Assembly: GCA_041576015.1 (NCBI GenBank)
Contig: JBFGLT010000095.1
Location: 1 to 12,632 of the forward strand
Origin: JABDIY01 sp041576015
GTDB lineage: Bacteria; Actinomycetota; Acidimicrobiia; Acidimicrobiales; SZUA-35
Direction: 5' to 3'
Length of the DNA stretch: 12,632 bases
Part shown: piece after piece, positions 7,816 to 12,632 of the stretch
Layout: each line of letters starts with the position of its first letter
Numbering within the stretch: position 1 is the first letter of the stretch
Translations under genes and position numbers: made by a program
Notes under the pieces: generated by a model
What the model saw: only the letters and a program-made list of their open reading frames with translations
Databases searched by the model: none
What the model was told of the DNA's origin: nothing

Positions 7816-8204
7816 GCAGCGACCCGATCACCTGGTTGATCGCCGGTGTCGAGGTTGCCACCGCTTTGGGTATCGGGATCTTCTGGGTCAGCTGGTTCGC
7901 CCGCCCCCACGAGGAGCCCTGGCTACCGGCGGGGTACCACGACCACGAAGCGCCGTTCGTCTACTCCGACACGGTCTTGGCCGTCGTGCTGGTGGCCGGC
8001 GCCTTCCTCCAGGTCACCGAACGATCGGCCGGAGCATCGCTGGGCCTGCTGGCGGCGGGCATGCTGGTCTTCCTCGGCGTACTGGATTTCGGCTACTTCG
8101 CTCGAACCGGTCTCTTCGCTCGGGAGCGGGACGGTCTGCTCAATGCCGCACTGGTCCTCTCCGTGCTGGGGGTAGCCGTCGTGCTGATCGTGCGGTTCGT
8201 GTGA
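7812..8204 (+). CDS. Small four-helix membrane protein, unknown function
   Basis: I do not recognise this 130-residue protein. It has four predicted membrane helices at about residues 8-29, 52-68, 72-96 and 108-128, so both ends should face the same side. Between helices 1 and 2 is a loop with RPHEEPWLPAGYHDHEAPF (31-49), rich in His, Pro and acidic residues. It may carry functional residues, but no known motif is evident. The start is GTG 7812, inside the stop of the decarboxylase gene (GTGA), and the stop overlaps the dehydrogenase start, so the three genes should be translated together. No SD is obvious, consistent with coupling. The tight coupling suggests a role in the same pathway, for example membrane anchoring or handling of a lipid-like substrate; this is inference only. 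Confidence 0.82.
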   Translation: MSSDPITWLIAGVEVATALGIGIFWVSWFARPHEEPWLPAGYHDHEAPFVYSDTVLAVVLVAGAFLQVTERSAGASLGLLAAGMLVFLGVLDFGYFARTGLFARERDGLLNAALVLSVLGVAVVLIVRFV

Positions 8205-8998
8205 TGAGTGCGCCGACGTCCCACGCCATCGTGACCGGCGGCTCCTCGGGTATCGGTCGCGCCCTCGTCAGTCGTTTGGCTGGGCGAGGGACCCGCGTGG
8301 CGATCGTGGCTCTGCCCGACGCAGACCTGGAGGCGGCCGCAGCCGAACACCGGCACGGAGCCGTAGCGGTCTCGGTTCACGGCGCCGACGTCGGCGACGC
8401 CCACGAGGTGCAGGTGGCGGTCGACGACGCCCTCGACCGCCACGGCCCCTGTGACCTGCTGATCACATCGGCCGGCATCGCCCGCCCCGGACGCTTCCTC
8501 GAGTTGGAAGCCGAGCAGTTCGAGCGGCAGATGCGAGTCAACTACTTCGGCACCCTCCACGCCATTCGCGCCGTAGCGCCCGCCATGGTCGAGCGACGCC
8601 GAGGCAGCATCGTCGCCATCTCCTCGGCGGCCGGCCTCCTCGGAGTGTACGGATACTCGGCCTACGGGGCGTCGAAGTACGCCGTCCGGGGGCTCTGCGA
8701 CGTCCTCCGCACGGAGTTCACCCCCCACGGTGTGTACGTCGGCTGCGTCTTCCCTACCGACGTCGACACCCCACAGCTCGCCGGCGAGCAGCCCTACCTA
8801 CCGGCGGAGACCCGTGCCATCTCGGGGACGATCGCGCCGATCCCGGCCGATCGGGTGGCCGCCGCCATCCTGCGCGGCATCGACAAGAGACAAGCCAACA
8901 TCTTCACGGACCCGACAACCCGGCTGCTGGATCGGCTGGTTCGGATGGCCCCCGGGCTCACTCAGCGCTGGCTCGATTGGCGGGTTCGGTCGGTCTAG
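8201..8998 (+). CDS. Short-chain dehydrogenase/reductase, 3-ketodihydrosphingosine reductase-like
   Basis: This is a classical SDR of 265 residues. The NAD(P) motif TGGSSGIG spans residues 12-19, and the catalytic triad is Ser142, Tyr155 and Lys159 (YGASK). NYFG near 114-117 supplies the usual active-site Asn. The region after the triad resembles eukaryotic 3-ketodihydrosphingosine reductase (KDSR/TSC10): AGLLGVYGYSAYGASKYAVR parallels the AGQLGLFGF.AYSASKFAIR I recall from human KDSR, and FPTDVDTPQL (184-193) followed by ETRAIS (203-208) parallels PPDTDTPGF and ETRLIS. It may thus reduce a 3-keto long-chain or lipid-like substrate. No serine palmitoyltransferase is present in the window. The start is GTG 8201 (GTGA overlap) or ATG 8204 immediately after it; numbering here uses 8201. 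The gene ends tail to tail with the acyltransferase gene, 27 bases apart, with no clear terminator hairpin. Confidence 0.9.
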   Translation: MMSAPTSHAIVTGGSSGIGRALVSRLAGRGTRVAIVALPDADLEAAAAEHRHGAVAVSVHGADVGDAHEVQVAVDDALDRHGPCDLLITSAGIARPGRFLELEAEQFERQMRVNYFGTLHAIRAVAPAMVERRRGSIVAISSAAGLLGVYGYSAYGASKYAVRGLCDVLRTEFTPHGVYVGCVFPTDVDTPQLAGEQPYLPAETRAISGTIAPIPADRVAAAILRGIDKRQANIFTDPTTRLLDRLVRMAPGLTQRWLDWRVRSV

Positions 8999-9025
8999 AG
9001 CCGCCATTGAGTGGTGCTGTTGTGA

Positions 9026-9862
9026 TCACGATCCGTTCCCCACCCAGCTCGGGTCTTCGATCAGACCGGTGAGCGTGGCGGCGAAGCGGGCCGCCGGAGC
9101 TCCGTCGACGACAGTGTGGTCGACGCTCACGGTCAGATCGAGGACCAGCCGGGCGACGATCTCTCCGTCGACCACCCGCGGTCGCTCGCTGCGGCCCCCC
9201 ACCAGAACTGCGAGGGTCATGATCGTCGGCTGAGCGATCCCTTTTCCCGCACCCCGATGGAACATGCCGACCGAGGTGACGTTTACCGTCCCGGTCTTCT
9301 GGCGGAGCTTGGGGGAGATGGCCAGCGCTCGATAGACCAGCGATGCCAGTCCTGGGATCCGGCCGAGGTCGGCGACCTGCAAAAGGCGGCCCGACTCGCT
9401 CCTGGTCACGTCGGACTTGACGGCGCGGAGTTCGGCCGAGATGTCCTCGACGGAGCGAATGTCGGCATCGCGAACGAGGTGGGCGAGCGGGAAGGTGGTC
9501 CCCTGATCGCCCACCTCGATGAGGGTCGCAACATCGACGTGGCTCGGCACCACCAGCCGGCCCCGCCAGTCCCGATAGGCGTGGACCCGGGGGTGGGTGG
9601 CAGCCGCCCGGGCAGTAGCGGCGACCACGAACGCCGTGAACGAGAGCGGCTCCGACCGGGACGTGAGAATAGTGACCGCATCGGTGACGTCGAGCTCCAA
9701 CAGTCCATGCACTGGATAGCTGCGGCGGCCGGCTCGGAGGGCGGCAATGACGAAACGCCGGTGGGACGGGAAACGGTGCCGTTCGATCGAGCGCCTTCGG
9801 GTGGGTCTGGGAAGGTCCTCGGGGCTCACCCCGCCACTTTGCGCCAGCCTTCCGGGGCCCAC
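9026..9862 (-). CDS. Stand-alone 2-oxoacid dehydrogenase E2-type acyltransferase core domain
   Basis: This 278-residue protein matches the catalytic (CAT-like) domain of dihydrolipoamide acyltransferases. The C-terminal signature SVDHTVVDGAPAARF (246-260) corresponds to DHRVVDGA.AARF, with His249 and Asp253 as the catalytic pair. Earlier stretches typical of the fold are YPVHGLLELDVTDA (49-62), which opens the domain, and TGTVNVTSVGMFHRGAG (190-206). There is no lipoyl domain or E1/E3-binding domain, and no E1 or E3 gene is nearby, so it probably is not part of a classical pyruvate or branched-chain dehydrogenase complex. Such single-domain proteins are often annotated simply as E2; the true acyl acceptor is unknown. 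The start is GTG 9862, 7 bases after the SRPBCC stop, without a good SD; an in-frame GTG twelve codons in is an alternative. The first 45 or so residues are arginine-rich. Confidence 0.85.
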   Translation of the reverse strand: MGPGRLAQSGGVSPEDLPRPTRRRSIERHRFPSHRRFVIAALRAGRRSYPVHGLLELDVTDAVTILTSRSEPLSFTAFVVAATARAAATHPRVHAYRDWRGRLVVPSHVDVATLIEVGDQGTTFPLAHLVRDADIRSVEDISAELRAVKSDVTRSESGRLLQVADLGRIPGLASLVYRALAISPKLRQKTGTVNVTSVGMFHRGAGKGIAQPTIMTLAVLVGGRSERPRVVDGEIVARLVLDLTVSVDHTVVDGAPAARFAATLTGLIEDPSWVGNGS

Positions 9863-9869
9863 CAGGGTG

Positions 9870-10343
9870 CTAGGTCCCGGACTCGCTCTCCACGACTGCC
9901 TTCAGCTGCGCCAAGCCCTTCTCGAAATCCGGGCCGACCATCTTGTCCATGCTTCGGAACAACCCGATGACGCGAAGCAGGAATGTCACCGGGCCGGTCA
10001 TCGTCCAGGTGACCGTCGTCCCCCCATCGGTGGGCGCCAGGGAGAAGGCGGTTTTGTTGTTCGCCTTGAACGGCTTGATGAACTCGAGGTCGATGTCGAC
10101 GTTTGACGGCTCCTCGGTCCCGACGATCTCCATTCGCCCCTGCCCGACCTTGCGGTTTCCCGACCACGAGTAGAAGGCCCCGACCCCGGAGTCGGCGCCG
10201 CCAAAGGTCTTGTCCATGTCCGGGTCAAGTTCCTCCCACGGCGACCAGGTGGCCCACTTCCTGAAGTCGATGAGGTGCTGGTACACGCGATCGGGTGGGG
10301 CTGCGATCTCGATCGAACGCTCGACCGTGTAGGTCTCGCTCAT
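9870..10343 (-). CDS. SRPBCC-fold (START/polyketide cyclase-like) protein
   Basis: This 157-residue protein has the SRPBCC / polyketide_cyc2 pattern, a cavity-forming helix-grip fold that binds small hydrophobic ligands. The N-terminal strand VERSIEIAAPPDRVYQHL (7-24) is followed by DFRKWATWSPWEELDPDM, and later by GVGAFYSWSGN, VGQGRMEI and a long C-terminal helix from about 136. There is no signal peptide or membrane helix. The ligand cannot be deduced; many such proteins are lipid or polyketide binders or have no known activity. ATG 10343 fits the usual start of the family, and a -10-like motif sits 6 bases before it, suggesting a leaderless transcript. The acyltransferase gene follows 7 bases downstream and is probably cotranscribed. 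Confidence 0.88.
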   Translation of the reverse strand: MSETYTVERSIEIAAPPDRVYQHLIDFRKWATWSPWEELDPDMDKTFGGADSGVGAFYSWSGNRKVGQGRMEIVGTEEPSNVDIDLEFIKPFKANNKTAFSLAPTDGGTTVTWTMTGPVTFLLRVIGLFRSMDKMVGPDFEKGLAQLKAVVESESGT

Positions 10344-10349
10344 GGGTCA

Positions 10350-10355
10350 ACCGTA
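10350..10355 (-). promoter_or_regulatory. Leaderless-type -10 (TACGGT) before the SRPBCC gene
   Basis: On the minus strand TACGGT ends 6 bases before ATG 10343, matching the TAnnnT -10 pattern and the spacing typical of actinobacterial leaderless transcripts, where +1 is the A of the start codon. No SD precedes this ATG, which fits. The -35 is poor (TTCCTG at a 16-base spacing). The 44-base gap after the methyltransferase stop is the only gap of note in this strand's gene set. Confidence 0.45.
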
Positions 10356-10387
10356 GCCCCCGCGGGCCGGTCAGGAACCCGAAACGG

Positions 10388-11506
10388 TCAACGACCGATC
10401 GCCCGCAGCGTGAAGGCGGTGGCGCCGGTCGCCAGCAACCGCTGTCGGGCGATCCGAAGGCCGGCGTCACCGAACAAGCGCCGGTACTGGTCGACCGTGC
10501 GCTCGCGCCCGGTCGCCAGCACGAACATCAACAGGTCGGACGCAGCGGCGAAGTCGTCTTGCGGTAGCTCGGAGGCGACGTTCTCGACCACGATGGCTTC
10601 CCCCTCCGGTCCCATCGCCGCCGCCACGTTGGACAGGATGGCGATGGCCCGGTTGTCGTCCCAGTCGTGGACGATGGCCAGGAGAAGGTAGCGGTCGTGA
10701 CCGGCCGGGAGTCCATCGAAGAACGAGCCGCCGACGATGCTGCGTCCGTCGCCGTCGAAGCGGGCCCGTTCGACGACCTCGGGCAGGTCGAAGAGGGTGG
10801 CGCTCAGGTGAGGGTGGTATCGCTGCAACACCCCGAGGGTGGCGCCGTTGCCACCTCCGACGTCGAGAACGGTTTCCACACTGTCCCAGTCGAGGGCGCG
10901 GGAAAGCACGATCCCCTGGAGGGTCGCCCCGGCCGCCATCGCCTGGTCGAAGACCACACCCGCCTCGGGGTCGATCTCGGTGGTGTAACCGAAAAAGTCG
11001 GTGCCGTGGGCCAGTTCGAATGCGGTGGGAACCTCGGGCTTGACGGCGGCGGACAGGTTGCGCCAGGAGGCGTCGAACCAGTCGCTGGTGGCAAAGCGGA
11101 CCCAGCCCCGCCACGGCGCTGCTGCGTCGCTCCGTAGCGAGTCCGTCACCGGACTGGATCGCACACGGCTGCGGCGGTCGAGGCCGACCAGTCCCCGGGC
11201 GGCGGCATACCGGAGTAGCCGTTCGAGGCGGGTCGGGTCCGCGCCGACCCGCTCGGCCAGGTCTGAGATGGCGGAAGGCCTTTGCAGCTCGTCGGGGATG
11301 CCGAGCTCGACGAGGGCGCGCAGGACGTGGGCGTCGAACGAGGAGAAGAGGGCCTCGAGCACCTGGACCGGGGGCGGGGCCAGACGGCGGTGGACGCCTA
11401 GCAGGCGACGTCGTAGCGCCGTGGCCCACCGGGCGATCGCCGGCGGCGGGATCACCGGTGCTCCGAGGGCGTCACGTTCGAACCGCCGCAGGGATCTCTC
11501 GCTCAT
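10388..11506 (-). CDS. SAM-dependent O-methyltransferase (family 2, with dimerisation domain)
   Basis: This 372-residue protein resembles the plant caffeate/flavonoid-type and bacterial hydroxyneurosporene/polyketide O-methyltransferases. A winged-helix dimerisation domain covers about 45-120 (ISDLAERVGADPTRLERLLR is its recognition-helix region). The Rossmann-like SAM-binding domain follows, with motif I VLDVGGGNG (213-221), FDLPEVV (239-245), and HDWDD (280-284), where His280 matches the catalytic base of this family. It probably methylates a hydroxyl on a small secondary metabolite, pigment or quinone-like molecule; the substrate is unknown. It overlaps the upstream membrane protein gene by 4 bases (ATGA), with an SD GGAGG (plus-strand 11514-11518) 7 bases before ATG 11506. 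Cotranscription with the sigma factor gene suggests that sigma may control it. Confidence 0.9.
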   Translation of the reverse strand: MSERSLRRFERDALGAPVIPPPAIARWATALRRRLLGVHRRLAPPPVQVLEALFSSFDAHVLRALVELGIPDELQRPSAISDLAERVGADPTRLERLLRYAAARGLVGLDRRSRVRSSPVTDSLRSDAAAPWRGWVRFATSDWFDASWRNLSAAVKPEVPTAFELAHGTDFFGYTTEIDPEAGVVFDQAMAAGATLQGIVLSRALDWDSVETVLDVGGGNGATLGVLQRYHPHLSATLFDLPEVVERARFDGDGRSIVGGSFFDGLPAGHDRYLLLAIVHDWDDNRAIAILSNVAAAMGPEGEAIVVENVASELPQDDFAAASDLLMFVLATGRERTVDQYRRLFGDAGLRIARQRLLATGATAFTLRAIGR

Positions 11507-12138
11507 GTCTGGTCCTCCGGTTCCTGTTTGGAATGAGCTTCACGCATCTGCTGATCGAGCCGCCGGTTGAGGGTGAGCAGCCGGCCGATCACCGGAAGAA
11601 CGATCAGGTTGACACCGTGGAGGAGTCCGATGATCAGCAGGATCCCACCCAGACGAATGATGTTGTGCTGCACCTGTTCGGCGCCGACCGTCGTGCCCCA
11701 GTTGGATGGTCGGACCACCGTCGTCGTGAAGAAGATGTAGGCGCTGAAGATCAGGTAGTAGGCAAAATCGGTCAACACGATGAAGCTCTTGCCGGTGCTC
11801 GGATTGGACCGGAACACATCAGCCGCATAGCTTCGGCCGAATCGTTTGATGAACGGGCCCAGCACCAGAGCGATGGTGCCGAGGACGGCGAACGCGATGA
11901 TCTCGAGGATCCACCAGTCCATGTGAGGTTCTCCTTTTCGGTAGACGAAAGCGGTCGTTGTCGCAGCGGCCGTTGCCGCGACGGCGAGCGTCAGTACGGC
12001 GGCACGGCGCCGCCACCGCCGGCGTTGTCGATCAGCGTCGATCCCGGCGCGGATCCGTTCGAACAGATCCGGCGAGGGTTCCACGCTGGCGCCGGCATCG
12101 TTCAATGCGTCCGCGAGCAGGGTCTCCAGCCGGCTCAT
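11503..12138 (-). CDS. Anti-sigma-like membrane protein fused to a second membrane module
   Basis: This 211-residue protein has two parts. Residues 1-45 are cytoplasmic and charged, with PSPDLFERIRAGIDADRQRRR followed by a membrane helix at about 46-66. This layout is common for small proteins encoded directly after SigE-like sigma factors in actinobacteria and may hold or tune the sigma factor, although no HxxxCxxC zinc anti-sigma motif is present. Residues 73-211 form a second module with helices at about 75-93, 118-137 and 163-185, a cytoplasmic-looking loop with RSNPSTGKSF, and a charged tail. I do not recognise this module. It begins at Met73 with its own strong SD, so it may also be made separately. 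The start ATG 12138 overlaps the sigma stop (ATGA) and has an SD GGAGG 6 bases upstream (plus-strand 12145-12149). The end overlaps the methyltransferase start by 4 bases. Confidence 0.82.
   Translation of the reverse strand: MSRLETLLADALNDAGASVEPSPDLFERIRAGIDADRQRRRWRRRAAVLTLAVAATAAATTTAFVYRKGEPHMDWWILEIIAFAVLGTIALVLGPFIKRFGRSYAADVFRSNPSTGKSFIVLTDFAYYLIFSAYIFFTTTVVRPSNWGTTVGAEQVQHNIIRLGGILLIIGLLHGVNLIVLPVIGRLLTLNRRLDQQMREAHSKQEPEDQT
11920..11936 (-). promoter_or_regulatory. Internal SD and ATG within the anti-sigma-like gene
   Basis: On the minus strand AAGGAGA (11936-11930) lies 7 bases before an in-frame ATG (11922-11920, codon 73), with 8 bases between GGAG and the ATG. This is one of the best SD-start pairs in the window, and it coincides with the boundary between the anti-sigma-like segment and the second membrane module. 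It suggests a shorter 139-residue product starting MDWWILE. Confidence 0.6.
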
Positions 12139-12632
12139 GGCTGCCCTCCGAGCGTCTCTCGAGCGTCGACGAGATCGGACACCGTGCGTAGGCGGGCCAG
12201 CGCCCGGCGCAGGTGGGTTTTCACCGAATTCTCCGAAATGCTCAGAGTCTCGGCGATCTCGGTCACCGACAACTCCAGGAGATAGTGCAGCGCAATGCAG
12301 TCACGCTGGCGGCGGGGGAGCGCCCGGACTGCCTCGATGACCCGGACGTGCTCGTCGCGGGTGGCGACGGTCTCGTCGACGCCGGCCGGATCGAGATCGT
12401 CGGCCGGCAGGGTGTGGCGCATTGAAAGCAGGCCCCGCCGGTTGTGGTCCCGGGCCAGGTTCAACACGATCGTCCGCAGATAGGCCGGCGTTCTGGCCGG
12501 ATCCTCGATCCTCTCCAGCGCCCGGGCCAGCCGGATGAACGCCTCCTGGACGATGTCCTCGGCGGCATCCCGGTGGTCGACGAAGACCCGAGCCAGCCCC
12601 TCGAGCGAACGCGCGTGCTCGAAGTAGAGCGA
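12135..12632 (-). CDS. ECF/SigE-like sigma-70 family RNA polymerase sigma factor, N-terminus cut by the window edge
   Basis: The minus-strand frame is open from base 12632 and gives 165 visible residues; only about 10-30 N-terminal residues should be missing. Region 2 is visible as DHRDAAEDIVQEAFIRLARA (19-38) and TPAYLRTIVLNLARDHNRR (48-66), the core-binding and -10-recognition part. After a linker, region 4 (about 105-150) contains LPRRQRDCIALHYLLELS and the helix-turn-helix TEIAETLSISENSVKTHLRR, which reads the -35 element. A methionine at plus-strand position 12467 is not the start, because region 2 lies before it. The gene overlaps the anti-sigma-like gene by 4 bases (ATGA) and probably heads an operon with it and the O-methyltransferase. 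The signal it answers to cannot be deduced. Confidence 0.93.
   Translation of the reverse strand, partial: SLYFEHARSLEGLARVFVDHRDAAEDIVQEAFIRLARALERIEDPARTPAYLRTIVLNLARDHNRRGLLSMRHTLPADDLDPAGVDETVATRDEHVRVIEAVRALPRRQRDCIALHYLLELSVTEIAETLSISENSVKTHLRRALARLRTVSDLVDARETLGGQP

Noticed and set aside
8999..9025. Bidirectional terminator between the convergent genes
   Set aside because: The 27-base gap shows no stem-loop of useful length and no U-tract.
9022..9029. GTGATCAC palindrome at the convergent gene ends, also found at 2804-2811
   Set aside because: Two 8-base matches in 12.6 kb with no shared context are not convincing as an operator or terminator, and no T-run follows.
10356..10370. GC-rich palindromic stretch (CCCGCGGG) after the methyltransferase as a terminator
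   Set aside because: The palindrome has no loop or T-run and overlaps the spacer of the suspected leaderless promoter. It is more simply explained by base composition.
10467..11429. 320-residue frame overlapping the O-methyltransferase on the same strand
   Set aside because: Extreme Arg/Pro/Gly content and no domain, whereas the alternative frame has the complete methyltransferase motifs.
12135..12467. Sigma factor starting at the internal methionine near 12467
   Set aside because: That start would remove region 2, which is clearly present upstream in the same open frame to the window edge.

Overview
The window is G+C-rich with strong G/C preference at third codon positions. It looks like chromosomal DNA of a high-GC actinobacterium. 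An Acidimicrobiia-type organism (Ilumatobacter and relatives) is my best guess. The grounds are the short lipoprotein signal followed by a poly-threonine linker in the first gene, the SigE-like sigma factor followed by a small membrane protein, the frequent GTGA/ATGA gene overlaps, and TAnnnT-type -10 motifs. This is inference from style, not a database match. I see no mobile elements, tRNA or rRNA genes, or CRISPR arrays. Coding density is very high: no gap exceeds 54 bases.

Plus strand, 57-6225: a tightly coupled three-gene operon for beta-glucan breakdown. It encodes a secreted lipoprotein GH16 endo-beta-glucanase (laminarinase type), a signal-less GH3 exo-beta-glucosidase, and a 1146-residue signal-less protein. 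I read that protein as an uncharacterised (alpha/alpha)6-barrel enzyme distantly resembling the GH94/GH149/GH161 beta-glucan phosphorylase group. The implied route is extracellular cutting by the anchored GH16, uptake by a transporter not in the window, and intracellular trimming by the other two. The large protein is the best candidate for something undescribed.

Plus strand, 6280-8998: a second set of three genes, joined to each other by overlaps. They are a PLP-dependent fold-III decarboxylase related to diaminopimelate decarboxylase but with altered signature residues, a four-helix membrane protein of unknown function, and a short-chain dehydrogenase that closely resembles 3-ketodihydrosphingosine reductase. 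The pathway is not evident.

Minus strand, 12632-9026 (reading leftwards): a sigma-70 family ECF/SigE-like sigma factor cut by the window edge; an anti-sigma-like membrane protein fused in frame to a second membrane module that has its own internal ribosome binding site; a SAM-dependent O-methyltransferase; then, after 44 bases holding a leaderless-type promoter, a SRPBCC-fold protein and a stand-alone 2-oxoacid dehydrogenase E2-type acyltransferase core. The first three overlap by 4 bases each and are probably one transcript. The plus and minus gene sets converge at 8998/9026.
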